Origin: Cyclobacterium sp.
GTDB taxonomy: Bacteria; Bacteroidota; Bacteroidia; Cytophagales; Cyclobacteriaceae
Assembly: GCF_014762705.1 (NCBI RefSeq)
Contig: NZ_JABURL010000088.1
Span: 1 to 36,563, forward strand
Length of the DNA: 36,563 nt
Direction of reading: 5' to 3'
Shown: one piece after another, positions 17,064 through 26,070 of the stretch
Position numbering within the stretch: the first letter of the stretch is position 1
Layout of the letters: every line of letters starts with the position of its first letter
Translations under genes and position numbers: made by a program
The notes under the pieces: model-generated
What the model was told of the DNA's origin: nothing
The model's input: only the letters and a program-made list of their open reading frames with translations
Database searches by the model: none

Positions 17064-18023
17064 TCAGAAAGCCAGCAGGAAAGTAAGGTAAAACAGGTAT
17101 AAAATCACAAAAACAATCCCCTCCCATCTCTCCACCATTCTGCCTTTACCTGAGAAAACAAATAAAAACAGCAACAATGCTGCAAAAATATTAACTACAA
17201 TATCAAAAAATGTTTCCTGATGGACTTCTACAGGAAAAATGGTGGAGGAAAGTCCTAATATTAAGAAAATATTAAAAATATTTGAGCCTACTACATTGCC
17301 GATGGCAATATCTACTTTTTTCTTTTTTACAGCAGCAAGCGAAGTGGCCAATTCGGGTAAAGAAGTTCCGATTGAGACTATTGTCAAGCCAATGACCCTT
17401 TCAGATAAACCAAAACTCTGAGCAATAAAGACAGCATTGGTGACGATCAAGTGACCACCCAGTACCAAACCTCCCAATCCTAATACAAGCCACATCACAG
17501 CTGACTTTACCGACATCTGACCAACAGAAACCTCTTCAGCTGCTGCTCCCGGATTTTTGGATACCATGATATTGTAGACCAAAAAAACTGCAAAAAACAG
17601 CATCAATACCAAGCCTTCACTTCTGCTGACCACATCGGCTCCCATCCCGTCAAGCCATTGGTCATTGGCAATAATTCCAAGGGCAATGGCTGCCAACAAA
17701 CACAAGGGTATCTCAATCCAGGTTGTATTGGATTTAACCGTAAGCGGATAAATAATCGAACAGAGACCCAAAATCACGAAAATATTGAAAATATTACTAC
17801 CCAACACATTGGCCATGACCATGGATCCTGAACCATTCAAGGCGGCGATAATATTGACTGCCAGTTCTGGTGCAGATGTTCCGAAAGCCACCACGGTTAA
17901 CCCTATCACAATGTTGGGAATGGAAAGTCTAACGGCAATACTCGAAGCGGCTTCTACCAGTTTGTCGGCTCCATATACCAAAAAAAGGAAACCCAGAATA
18001 AGCAAAACTAAGGATAGGAACAT
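17064..18023 (-). CDS. Calcium/sodium antiporter (YrbG/CaCA family)
   Basis: From the ATG at 18023 the protein is 319 residues; an in-frame TTG at 18086 would add 21 residues before the first membrane helix and is not preferred. About ten hydrophobic helices are visible. The two inverted alpha-repeats that form the ion path are clear: GLTVVAFGTSAPEL ending at residue 54, with GSNIFNIFVILG soon after, and in the second half GLTIVSIGTSLPEL with GNVVGSNIFNIFLILG. These are the hallmarks of K+-independent Na+/Ca2+ exchangers of the CaCA superfamily in the inner membrane. The gene is divergent from the K+ channel gene (286 bases between starts), placing two cation-transport genes back to back. No terminator was recognised downstream. 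Confidence 0.95.
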   Translation of the reverse strand: MFLSLVLLILGFLFLVYGADKLVEAASSIAVRLSIPNIVIGLTVVAFGTSAPELAVNIIAALNGSGSMVMANVLGSNIFNIFVILGLCSIIYPLTVKSNTTWIEIPLCLLAAIALGIIANDQWLDGMGADVVSRSEGLVLMLFFAVFLVYNIMVSKNPGAAAEEVSVGQMSVKSAVMWLVLGLGGLVLGGHLIVTNAVFIAQSFGLSERVIGLTIVSIGTSLPELATSLAAVKKKKVDIAIGNVVGSNIFNIFLILGLSSTIFPVEVHQETFFDIVVNIFAALLLFLFVFSGKGRMVERWEGIVFVILYLFYLTFLLAF

Positions 18024-18309
18024 TGGATGTGCATTAAATTCGCACAATATTATCTCTATTTTTTGATGAAAAAAACAAGGGAACAATAAATTTTGGATGG
18101 TGAAAGAAACATGATCCTGGGATATTTAGCCCATTTTGATTTAGTTGGCCAGACCCTATTTCTTTTCTATAATCAATTTAGATTAAGGTTCTCCTAAAGT
18201 CTTCCAAACCAAAATGCCCGTCAGTAAAAAATGGTTTTCAGAATTTTTGTACCTGAAAAAAGGTAAAGTATAAAAAGATGCGTAATTATGCTAAAAATTA
18301 GATTTATCC

Positions 18310-19995
18310 ATGAAATTTCTAACTTCTCAAATTAGTTTTTTGCTTAAAAACAAACCTCAGCGAAGGAATTTTAAATTGTTGTTGAGGTTTTTATTGATTC
18401 TGTTGGTGATGATTCTTGTTTTCGCCCTTGCTTTTCACCTGATCATGTTGGGTGAAGGCAGGTATTTTTCCTGGGTGACGGGATTGTATTGGACTTTCAC
18501 AGTCATGACCACACTTGGCTTTGGAGACATAACTTTTGAAAGCGATTGGGGCAGGGTTTATACCATGATCGTCTTACTTTCCGGGATGTTGTTTCTCCTT
18601 GTGCTTTTTCCCTTCACTTTTATCAATTTTTTTTATTCCCCATGGATGAAAGCGCAGGAGCAGGCGAGGGTACCTAAACAAATAGAAGAAAAAGTTACAG
18701 GACATGTTATACTCACCCATTTTGATCCTGTATCTGATGCCTTGATCAAAAAACTCAAAAGGATCCAGATTCCTTATGTTTTGCTCGTTCAGGACTTTTC
18801 AGATGGATTAAAGTTGAGAGAAATGGATATTAATGTAATGCTGGGTGATTTGGATGATCCCGATACTTACCGGAATGCGCGAATTGATGCAGCAAATCTT
18901 GTGGCTACCACCTCCGTGGATGTTGTGAATACCAGTGTAGCATTTACCATCAGGGAAGTAAACGAGGCAATTCCCATTATCGCTACCTGCAATGCAGAAG
19001 CATCCAAGGATATACTGAGTTTGGCAGGATGCAACCATGTACTAAGCTTGGGGGAAATGATGGGCTTATTTCTATCAAGAAGGGCCAGCGGTGGTGATGC
19101 TTCAGCCCTGACCATTGGACAGTTTGAGGAATTGAGTATTGCAGAAGCCACCGTCGGGGGATCAACATTGGTGGGGCAAACCCTTCGGGAAACAAAACTA
19201 AGAGAACAGGTTGGGGTAAGTGTGTTGGGTTTTTGGGTCAGGGGAAAGTATCAGGTCGCTCATCCTGAAACGGAGATAGCTGAAAATTCGGTCTTGGTAC
19301 TAGCCGGAACTGCAACACAAATAGCTGCCTACAATTCTCTCTATTGCATCCAAAAACAGGAAACAGAACCTTTGATTATCATTGGGGGAGGAAGAGTCGG
19401 CCGATCAACCGGAAAAGCTTTGGAAAATAGAAACCTGAATTTCAGAATAATAGAAAAACTTCCTGAGCGGGTAAAAGACAATGACAACTACATTTATGGA
19501 GATGCGGCAAATCTTGACATATTGTTAAAGGCAGGTATCTCAAAAACCCCCAGTGTGATCATTACTACCCATGAAGACGACATCAATGCTTACCTCACGA
19601 TCTATTGCAGAAAATTAAGGCCTGATATTCAAATTATTACACGATCCACATTGGAAAGAAACCTCGATACTATGCACAGGGCAGGGGCAGATTTTGTCAT
19701 GTCATATGCCTCCATGGGTGCCAATGCCATATACAATCTTTTAAAAAATAGTGATATTCTCATGGTAGCAGAAGGCCTTGATCTGATTAAAATCAAAGCA
19801 CCAGATCAACTTACCGGCAAATCAATAGCAACTTCCTGTATCAGACAGGAAACGGGTTGTACAATCATTGCCATTAAGAAAAAGGCTTCTCTGGTTGTTA
19901 ATCCTGATCCTGATACTGTCATTGATTCAGAGGATGAAATTATTTTAATCGGCACCGCAGCAGCAGAAAATAAATTTTTTCAAAAATTTGACTAG
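18310..19995 (+). CDS. K+ channel protein with two cytoplasmic RCK (TrkA-N/TrkA-C) units
   Basis: The 561-residue protein has two membrane helices (about 22-47 and 82-107) flanking a pore loop with selectivity filter T68-L-G-F-G-D73. After the pore come two RCK units. The second has the nucleotide-binding motif GGGRVGR (359-365) and the acidic end of the following strand (FRIIEKLPE), then a TrkA-C domain with GKSIATSCIRQETGCTIIAI. The first RCK (from about residue 130) has VILTHFDPVSDALIKKL where GxGxxG would be expected, so it is probably unable to bind nucleotide, yet has its own TrkA-C segment (TLVGQTLRETKLREQVGVSV). The layout resembles tandem-RCK bacterial K+ channels gated by nucleotide or ions. 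It is divergent from the Ca2+/Na+ antiporter. Confidence 0.93.
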   Translation: MKFLTSQISFLLKNKPQRRNFKLLLRFLLILLVMILVFALAFHLIMLGEGRYFSWVTGLYWTFTVMTTLGFGDITFESDWGRVYTMIVLLSGMLFLLVLFPFTFINFFYSPWMKAQEQARVPKQIEEKVTGHVILTHFDPVSDALIKKLKRIQIPYVLLVQDFSDGLKLREMDINVMLGDLDDPDTYRNARIDAANLVATTSVDVVNTSVAFTIREVNEAIPIIATCNAEASKDILSLAGCNHVLSLGEMMGLFLSRRASGGDASALTIGQFEELSIAEATVGGSTLVGQTLRETKLREQVGVSVLGFWVRGKYQVAHPETEIAENSVLVLAGTATQIAAYNSLYCIQKQETEPLIIIGGGRVGRSTGKALENRNLNFRIIEKLPERVKDNDNYIYGDAANLDILLKAGISKTPSVIITTHEDDINAYLTIYCRKLRPDIQIITRSTLERNLDTMHRAGADFVMSYASMGANAIYNLLKNSDILMVAEGLDLIKIKAPDQLTGKSIATSCIRQETGCTIIAIKKKASLVVNPDPDTVIDSEDEIILIGTAAAENKFFQKFD

Positions 19996-20159
19996 TTCAA
20001 CTCAAAGGTTTATAGCTCATTACCGCAAATAATTAACCGTTAAATTTGAATTATTAATGCTTTTTTTTGTATTTTGTGAATTAAATGAAATAGATGTTTC
20101 AAAATCTAACCCTGTTTTGACTACATCTGTATATATTTTTAGACCAAAAAACTTTCACC

Positions 20160-20684
20160 ATGACCAACATCAAAAATTCATTGGCGTTAGCGTTTTTGCC
20201 TGGATACCTATTTTCTTGTCAATATGAACAACAAATCAATCAAAATGACAGGGAAGGAAAATCTCCGGTAACCGCAAACCCAAAAGAGTGCAGTGATCAA
20301 AAATTAATTCGCAGGTATCTGGAAGGGTTACAGTTGGAAAGCTATGATTATATCAAGGAAATAATACATCCGGATTTTAAATGTATCAATACCAATACAG
20401 ATTCCATCAGAGATTGTTTGGAAGAGTTGGCCCATTGGAAATCCCAGCATCAAAAACTCAAGCATTTGTCCTTTAGTGATCCTGTATTGAAAAGCGTACG
20501 TGTAAACCGGGGAATACTTAAGGGAGACTGGACATTGGTTTGGACCACTTTTTCGGCCCTGGATGGTGGAACGTTAAAATCCATTAAATATGAATACCAT
20601 ATGGCCATCAAAACATCCGGGGATAAAATCATGGAAATCCAAACATGGCATCAGGTAGAAAACGAGTCATCAGACCTTCACTAA
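20160..20684 (+). CDS. Small NTF2/SnoaL-like lipoprotein
   Basis: This 174-residue protein has a short signal ending LFSC (Cys20), so it is probably a lipoprotein. After a polar linker (residues 24-42) comes a compact alpha+beta region: LIRRYLEGLQLESYDYIKEIIHPDFKC and later WTLVWTTFSALDGG, YEYHMAIKTSGDKIMEIQTWHQV. The order of an N-terminal helix pair with HPDF followed by strands ending in a Trp-rich strand resembles the NTF2-like (SnoaL/DUF4440) cone fold. Catalytic function is not evident; NTF2-like proteins bind small molecules or polysaccharide. It stands alone between the channel gene and araB, 123 bases before the latter on the same strand, so co-transcription is possible. Its leader is very AT-rich. 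Confidence 0.75.
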   Translation: MTNIKNSLALAFLPGYLFSCQYEQQINQNDREGKSPVTANPKECSDQKLIRRYLEGLQLESYDYIKEIIHPDFKCINTNTDSIRDCLEELAHWKSQHQKLKHLSFSDPVLKSVRVNRGILKGDWTLVWTTFSALDGGTLKSIKYEYHMAIKTSGDKIMEIQTWHQVENESSDLH

Positions 20685-20807
20685 TATCTCAACCATCCGA
20701 AATTTCTTTTTTCTTTTCTGAGATAGGTCGTTTTTGATTTTTTGCGTATATTTTTACATTATAATCACCTTTAGAGACAACTTTTTTTTAATCCAAAATA
20801 ATATCAA

Positions 20808-22481
20808 ATGCACAACTATGTATTGGGAGTAGATTTCGGAACAGACTCGGTGAGGGCTTTGCTGGTCAACTCACAAAATGGAGAAACTGTAAGCAGTGAA
20901 GTATTTGCATACCCCCGGTGGAAAAGCGGAAAATATTGCGATCCCTCAAAAAACCAATTCCGCCAACATCCTAAGGATCATTTGGAAGGTTTGGCATTTA
21001 CGGTAAATGCAGTAATCAAAAACAGTGGTATTCCAAAGGAGCAGATCAAGGGGATATGTGTGGATACCACAGGTTCCTCTCCCCTACCTGTTGATCGGGA
21101 AGGCAGGCCATTGGCCCTTTCTGCCCCATTTGCCGACAATCCAAATGCACAAATGATTTTATGGAAAGACCACACTGCAGTGGCAGAGGCAGAGGAAATT
21201 AACCAATTGGCGAGAACATGGGGGGGAATAGATTTCACCAAATTTGAAGGCGGAATTTATTCCTCGGAATGGTTTTGGGCCAAAATCCTGCACATTGTGA
21301 GGAAAGATCCTGAGGTAGCTGCGGCAGCGTTTTCCTGGATGGAACATTGCGATTATATGACTTTCGAATTGACGGGAGGAAAAGATTTATTAAACTTTAA
21401 AAGAAGTCGCTGCGCCGCAGGACACAAAGCACTTTGGCATGAAAGCTGGGGAGGCTTACCTGATGCCAGATTTCTGGAAAAACTGGATCCAAGATTGGCT
21501 ACCTTGAAAAACCAATTATATAAAGACACCTTTACCTCAGACATAAAGGCAGGTTCACTTTCCAGAGAATGGGCTGATAAATTGGGGCTGGAGCCTGGAA
21601 TGACCGTTGCTGTTGGTACTTTCGATGCACATGCCGGGGCTGTTGGAGGAGAAGTTTCAGATGGCACCCTGGTCAAGGTAATGGGGACATCTACCTGTGA
21701 TATCATGGTTAGTTCTTATGCTTCTCTGAAGGATAAAACAGTCAGGGGTATCTGTGGCCAGGTGGATGGTTCGGTGCTACCAGGTAAAATAGGTCTTGAA
21801 GCAGGCCAGTCGGGATTTGGTGATGTGTTGGCCTGGTTTGTTGAACTGATCCAAAAACCGGTTATGGAAACCCTTTCTGAGGCTTCCCTGAGTTCCGCCG
21901 ACCTTACCGAAATCCGCCATATTCTGGAGGAAAAATTAATCCTGACTCTTTCCAAACAGGCGGAGAAAATTTCCCCCGAACAGACACGGGTATTGGCCAT
22001 TGACTGGATCAATGGCAGGAGAACCCCAGATGCTAACCAAAACCTGAAAGGAGCGCTTTCAGGCTTGGACATGGGAACTGATGCTGCCAGGGTTTACAAA
22101 GCATTGGTGGAATCCATATGTTATGGTTCCAAAAGAATTATTGAAAGATTTAGAGAGGAAGGGGTACCGATAGACCAGGTGATAGGCCTGGGAGGGGTGG
22201 CAAAAAAATCAACCCTTGTCATGCAGACCATGGCAGATGTAATGGATATGCCAATAAAAATAGCCAAATCAGAGCAGGCTCCGGCACTTGGAGCTGCCAT
22301 TTACGCAGCTACAGCCGCAGGTATCCATCACAATGTATCTGACGCCATTTTAAAAATGGGTAACGGTTTTGATCAGGTATATGAGCCATCTCCGGGCAAT
22401 GTGGAAATATACCGAAGAAAATACCAGGAATATATAAAACTCGGGGATTTTATAGAATCCAAAACAGGTCCTTCTGACTGA
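20808..22481 (+). CDS. araB: Ribulokinase
   Basis: The 557-residue FGGY kinase matches ribulokinase in length and landmarks: the first phosphate loop GVDFGTDSVRALLV (7-20), VDTTGSSPLPVD, the substrate segment WKDHTAVAEAEEIN, WMEHCDYMTFELTG, GTFDAHAGAVGG with the catalytic Asp, the second ATP segment MGTSTCDIM, and GLGGVAKKSTLVMQTMADVM near the end. It phosphorylates L-ribulose (and often ribitol or arabitol) at C5 in the cytoplasm. Family members for other pentuloses are shorter and lack the WKDH segment. Unlike typical ara operons there is no araA or araD beside it; the rest of the pathway must be elsewhere. A clear terminator follows 36 bases after the stop codon. Confidence 0.96.
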   Translation: MHNYVLGVDFGTDSVRALLVNSQNGETVSSEVFAYPRWKSGKYCDPSKNQFRQHPKDHLEGLAFTVNAVIKNSGIPKEQIKGICVDTTGSSPLPVDREGRPLALSAPFADNPNAQMILWKDHTAVAEAEEINQLARTWGGIDFTKFEGGIYSSEWFWAKILHIVRKDPEVAAAAFSWMEHCDYMTFELTGGKDLLNFKRSRCAAGHKALWHESWGGLPDARFLEKLDPRLATLKNQLYKDTFTSDIKAGSLSREWADKLGLEPGMTVAVGTFDAHAGAVGGEVSDGTLVKVMGTSTCDIMVSSYASLKDKTVRGICGQVDGSVLPGKIGLEAGQSGFGDVLAWFVELIQKPVMETLSEASLSSADLTEIRHILEEKLILTLSKQAEKISPEQTRVLAIDWINGRRTPDANQNLKGALSGLDMGTDAARVYKALVESICYGSKRIIERFREEGVPIDQVIGLGGVAKKSTLVMQTMADVMDMPIKIAKSEQAPALGAAIYAATAAGIHHNVSDAILKMGNGFDQVYEPSPGNVEIYRRKYQEYIKLGDFIESKTGPSD

Positions 22482-22805
22482 TCAATTCCCGACAATCGTT
22501 TACGGTATCCAACAACTGGCAATCATTTTTGATTGCCTTTTTTATTTAAACTAACTGATGAGTACTTCAATATCCTTATTCCACTTATCCTCAATAAGAT
22601 AAGTTTTTTCTTTTCCAGGCAATTTACTTGGAAATCCTTTTGAAATTCACTAACATTAATCCATTATTATCCGCATGAATGCAAACAAAAATTTAATATG
22701 AAGGTTAAATAGAAGTTAACAAACAAATATTTTTATTGAAGATTTTATTATGTGTTGTTAACTCAAAATTCGTTTATATCACCAACACTAACAAAACAAA
22801 TCTGT
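22482..22805 (+). other. Intergenic region between araB and the DUF4136 gene
   Basis: This 324-base stretch contains the araB terminator (22518-22546), then an AT-rich leader with no recognisable coding sequence. A GTG at 22752 opens an in-frame extension of the next gene, but the predicted signal peptide starts at the ATG at 22806, so I treat this stretch as non-coding. Two GTTAAC hexamers occur in the leader (near 22716 and 22756), meaning unknown. Confidence 0.5.
22518..22546 (+). terminator. Intrinsic terminator of araB
   Basis: A perfect 8-bp stem, GGCAATCA (22518-22525) and TGATTGCC (22530-22537), closes a TTTT loop and is followed by TTTTTTATTT. It lies 36 bases after the araB stop codon on the same strand. 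This is a textbook Rho-independent terminator. Confidence 0.88.
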
Positions 22806-23387
22806 ATGAAAATTATCAATTACTTCATCTTTGTTTTGCTGATCGTAAATTCAGCTTGCCTATCCCAAAGAGACTTCGTTGCCGAATACGACTACAACTA
22901 TAAAGGTGCTTTCAAGAAGTACAAGACCTTTGGCTTTGTGGAAGAAGAGGGAAAGGATGAGGCTGATTTTACAGGCATTATAGAAAAATCCATCACTTCA
23001 AGACTTGGATCACAGGGTTTTAGGCAGAAAGAAAATAACCCTGATTTGCTCATCATTCACAAACTATACATGAGTGAAGTTCGGTACAGAGGCTACAATC
23101 AACCCAATTTCGATTATTGGCTCAAAAAGCAGGGCATAGAATTGGTTGAAGAATCGGTATTGGATAGTTTGGAAAGACAAAAGAAAGGTGAAAATTACAA
23201 TGCAGTAAAATATACTCAAAACGATGGTATGCTTGTTGTTTTGGTAATTGATCACAAGAAAGGCAATACCATCTGGCAGGGTTATACATCCGCCTATTTT
23301 GACTATGCTTCTCCAAACATTCACATTGATCTCACCAGAGCAACTTACAAGGTTATGGATCAATTTAAAATCCTTACCAGAAATTAA
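22806..23387 (+). CDS. DUF4136-like lipoprotein
   Basis: From the ATG at 22806 the product is 193 residues, beginning with a signal peptide that ends NSAC (Cys18), so it is a predicted lipoprotein. The body has the DUF4136 arrangement: an early VAEYDYNYKGAFKKYKTFGFV strand, IEKSITSRLGSQGFRQKENNPDLLIIHKLY with the conserved NPDLLI segment, and a late MLVVLVIDHKKGNTIWQGYTSA strand in which a Trp/Gly pair is typical. The central stretch (about 97-140) is an insertion relative to short members. DUF4136 proteins are periplasmic or outer-membrane lipoproteins of unknown function. It is a single-gene unit, with the araB terminator upstream and its own terminator right after the stop. Confidence 0.85.
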   Translation: MKIINYFIFVLLIVNSACLSQRDFVAEYDYNYKGAFKKYKTFGFVEEEGKDEADFTGIIEKSITSRLGSQGFRQKENNPDLLIIHKLYMSEVRYRGYNQPNFDYWLKKQGIELVEESVLDSLERQKKGENYNAVKYTQNDGMLVVLVIDHKKGNTIWQGYTSAYFDYASPNIHIDLTRATYKVMDQFKILTRN

Positions 23388-23406
23388 AAACCCTCATCAT
23401 TCTTTA

Positions 23407-23448
23407 AACGCGTTCGTCAATTGAAGTTGATGGACGCGTTTTTTTTTT
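23407..23448 (+). terminator. Intrinsic terminator of the DUF4136 gene
   Basis: Arms AACGCGT (23407-23413) and ACGCGTT (23434-23440) pair perfectly, with an inner 4-bp TCAA/TTGA extension separated by a 3-by-3 internal loop. A run of T follows (to 23448). It lies about 20 bases after the stop codon at 23387. Confidence 0.85.
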
Positions 23449-23511
23449 ATTCATCCAATGAATTGAGCAGGGCAGACCAATGATCTCCTGTACAATATGT
23501 ACCTTTGTGGA

Positions 23512-24837
23512 ATGAATACACCTTCAAACCCCAATTTTGAGTCCTTCCTTGACAAGCTGCCTTTTGATACCTTTAATGCCATGCAGTTGGATTTTATGGA
23601 AAAATCCTTAGGCAATAAGCCCTTAATGCTGCTCGCACCTACAGGGTCCGGCAAGACATTTGCCTACCTTATTCCCCTTGCCCATCTTCTTCAGGAGAAT
23701 TATCCCCATTCCTGGGGATTGATTATTGTGCCTTCCAGGGAGTTGGCCTTGCAAATTGAGCAGGTATTCAAATCACTGAAAACAGGCTTAAATGCATGCA
23801 CCTGTTATGGTGGACATGCATTTAAAACTGAAGCAAACAGGTTAAAAGAAAATCCTGCATTGGTTATCGGTACTCCCGGACGACTATCCGAGCATGTACA
23901 GATTGGCAATTTGACCATCCCAGATTTAAAAATTGTTGTGTTGGATGAGTTTGACAAATCTTTACAATTTGGTTTTCATGAACAGTTGAAGGTTATTTTC
24001 GGTGCTCTGGACGGAAAACAAAAATACCAGCTTACCTCAGCAACAAAATTGGAAAGCCTTCCTGATTTTTTACCCTTTAGCGAATGTGAAACCCTGGATT
24101 ATTTGAAAGAAAACGCTGGAAGTAAGCTGGATCTTAAATTAGTAAGAACATCCAGCGTAGAAAAAGTAGAGACCCTCATGCGCCTGCTGGCTGGTTTTGA
24201 ACAGGAAAGCAGCCTGGTTTTCTGTAACCATAGGGAGGCGGTAAACAGGATCAGCACCCTTTTGACAGCGTACCATTTCCCCCATGGTATTCTTCATGGG
24301 GGAATGGAGCAAATAGACAGAGAAAAAAACCTCTTTCAATTCAGAAGTGGCACGCAAAAACTACTGATCGCCACCGATCTGGCCTCAAGAGGCCTGGATA
24401 TACCTGAGATCAAACATGTGGTACATTACCAACTGCCCCCTCAAAAAAATGCTTTCATTCACAGAAATGGCCGAACTGCCAGAATGTTTGCTACAGGACA
24501 AAGTTATCTGATATTGGCCCATGATGAATCTCTTCCTGATTACCTGGAAAAAGAACTACCTGAACATGAGGTACCTGATGCATTTAAAGTCCCTGAAAAC
24601 TCTTCATTGGCATGCCTGTATATCAGTGCAGGTAAAAAAGACAAAATCAGTAAAGGAGATGTCGTGGGATTTTTCACAAAAAAAGGGGGCTTGGATGGAA
24701 GTGATATTGGTTTGATCAGCATTTTGGATACAGCTACCTATGTGGCCATTCCAAAAGACAAGGTCCAGGAACTTCTCAAACTAACATCAAAAGAAAAATT
24801 GAAGAAAATTAAGGTTAAAGTAGCCCTTGCCAATTAA
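23512..24837 (+). CDS. DEAD-box-family RNA helicase (DbpA-like, DEFD variant)
   Basis: I use the ATG at 23512 (441 residues); another ATG at 23497 would add five residues. RecA domain 1 has the Walker A APTGSGKT (42-49), PSRELALQ, TPGRL, motif II D145-E-F-D148 instead of DEAD, and motif III TSAT. RecA domain 2 has DLASRGLDIP and motif VI H317-R-N-G-R-T-A-R. The last 75 residues (SSLACLYISAGKKDKISKGDVVGFFTKK onwards) resemble the DbpA RNA-binding domain, an RRM-like fold that directs DbpA to 23S rRNA during 50S assembly. The N-terminal Q motif is weak. It is a single-gene unit facing the PhyH gene tail to tail. A ribosome assembly role is inferred from the C-terminal domain. Confidence 0.93.
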   Translation: MNTPSNPNFESFLDKLPFDTFNAMQLDFMEKSLGNKPLMLLAPTGSGKTFAYLIPLAHLLQENYPHSWGLIIVPSRELALQIEQVFKSLKTGLNACTCYGGHAFKTEANRLKENPALVIGTPGRLSEHVQIGNLTIPDLKIVVLDEFDKSLQFGFHEQLKVIFGALDGKQKYQLTSATKLESLPDFLPFSECETLDYLKENAGSKLDLKLVRTSSVEKVETLMRLLAGFEQESSLVFCNHREAVNRISTLLTAYHFPHGILHGGMEQIDREKNLFQFRSGTQKLLIATDLASRGLDIPEIKHVVHYQLPPQKNAFIHRNGRTARMFATGQSYLILAHDESLPDYLEKELPEHEVPDAFKVPENSSLACLYISAGKKDKISKGDVVGFFTKKGGLDGSDIGLISILDTATYVAIPKDKVQELLKLTSKEKLKKIKVKVALAN

Positions 24838-24907
24838 TTCAGCAGAGAAAAAATGGCTATTATAGTATCATTTGAGACCCAACCTGCAAATGCACAAAAT
24901 CCGTATC

Positions 24908-25765
24908 TCAAGTTTTGTTCTTCACCTCGACATCTTCTTCCCAACCAGTTTGTTTCAATGCAGGGTCATTTTCCTTTTTAAGGAAATCCGCCTGAGAGAG
25001 GGGCGCAGCATCCCAGTTTAAAATGGCATCATCAGGAACCATTTCTATCGGGTTTTTCCATGCGGTAGAAGTTTCGTTATAGGCTATATTCGATTGGGAA
25101 TTGAAACAAGAAATAATAGACCACCTGGGTGCGTCGGAAAGGTTGGCTGCTGAACGGTGGAGTAAATTGGGATGAAAAAACAAAGCATCCCCCGGATCGA
25201 TCTCGCAATAAACCAGGTCCATTGTTTTTAAGGCATTGTCGACCATTACCATATCGGCACCTACCTGCTCACCGGCAAACCCATGATTTACCCTTCCGAT
25301 CTTATGGGAGCCTTTGATCACCTGCAAGCAGCCATTCTCCTTGTTGGCCGGTGTCAGGGCCACCATTACGCTAAGCAGTTGATCCGGGTACATAAACTGA
25401 TTTTTATACCAATAGCCATAATCCTGGTGCCATTCCCAGGCTCCACCTACCTTGGGTTCCTTCTGCATTAATTTGGAATGAAAATGACAAACCGGTGCAT
25501 CACTGTCCAAAAGTTGACCCACACAGTTGACCATTTTTTCACTTCTGGTCAGGTAACCAAATACATCATTCCCCGGGTTAAACCAAAGAGATAACCTTGT
25601 TTTCTTTCCGGATTGGTCATTGAGGTCCATGGCATTTTTCTGCATGGCATCGTCATGAACAGCCACCCGGTACATCCTTTCGGTTTCTGCCTCACTGCAA
25701 AACCCCCTGACCAATACATAGCCATCCTCGCGGAATTGTTTGAGTTGATTTGTATTTAATTTCAT
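24908..25765 (-). CDS. Phytanoyl-CoA dioxygenase (PhyH) family protein
   Basis: From the ATG at 25765 the protein has 285 residues; a longer reading to 25825 would add a hydrophobic run that is only translated leader. The start MKLNTNQLKQFREDGYVLVRGF is typical of PhyH proteins. The Fe(II) triad is visible as H113-x-D115 in WEWHQDYGYW and distal H203 in HPNLLHRSAANLS, with R in DAPRWSIISCF about ten residues later for 2-oxoglutarate. These non-haem dioxygenases hydroxylate diverse small molecules, including lipids and compatible solutes (EctD is a relative). No cofactor partner is present nearby. The gene is divergent from the fatty-acid-hydroxylase-type gene, which may hint at a common lipid role, but that is inference. 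Confidence 0.93.
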   Translation of the reverse strand: MKLNTNQLKQFREDGYVLVRGFCSEAETERMYRVAVHDDAMQKNAMDLNDQSGKKTRLSLWFNPGNDVFGYLTRSEKMVNCVGQLLDSDAPVCHFHSKLMQKEPKVGGAWEWHQDYGYWYKNQFMYPDQLLSVMVALTPANKENGCLQVIKGSHKIGRVNHGFAGEQVGADMVMVDNALKTMDLVYCEIDPGDALFFHPNLLHRSAANLSDAPRWSIISCFNSQSNIAYNETSTAWKNPIEMVPDDAILNWDAAPLSQADFLKKENDPALKQTGWEEDVEVKNKT

Positions 25766-26070
25766 CACAGGTTTAAAGTAAGGAGAAAAAATGAAAATAA
25801 AAAGAAGGGAGATTAGAATACACAATCAAATTTCTACCTAAAACCCATGAATTTTATTTTGTGAAAATCAATTATTGACTTTTAATAATTTTCATTTTTC
25901 CATAATTCACACAATATAGCAGTATCAATTGAAGAGATCCCCACAATAAAGCCTAAAACCCCTTTCGGAATTACGAATTTCAAAAGAAAAATTTGTTTAC
26001 GGTCTTTTATCAATTATTTACCCTGCATCTGCTACACTAATTTAGGGCATAACCTTAAAACAAAGTAGCC
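25766..26070. other. Divergent promoter region between PhyH and fatty-acid-hydroxylase genes
   Basis: This 305-base AT-rich spacer separates two divergent starts and so must hold both promoters. I see no coding sequence. A dyad, TGAAAAT at 25862-25868 with ATTTTCA at 25888-25894, overlaps a second, AATTATT with AATAATT, at 25870-25890. It may be an operator, but with such A/T-rich arms chance is a real alternative. Confidence 0.4.

Noticed and set aside
20055-20085. TTTG followed about 20 bases later by TATTTTG before the NTF2-like gene
   Set aside because: The -7 part departs from TAnnTTTG in a T-rich setting where such matches are expected by chance.
23500-23507. TACCTTTG, a perfect match to the Bacteroidota -7 promoter motif TAnnTTTG
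   Set aside because: It overlaps the start region of the helicase gene and has no TTG at the expected distance upstream, so it is probably chance.
24871-24918. TTGAGA / TCTCAA dyad between convergent helicase and PhyH genes
   Set aside because: Six-base arms with a long loop and no T run; not distinguishable from chance.
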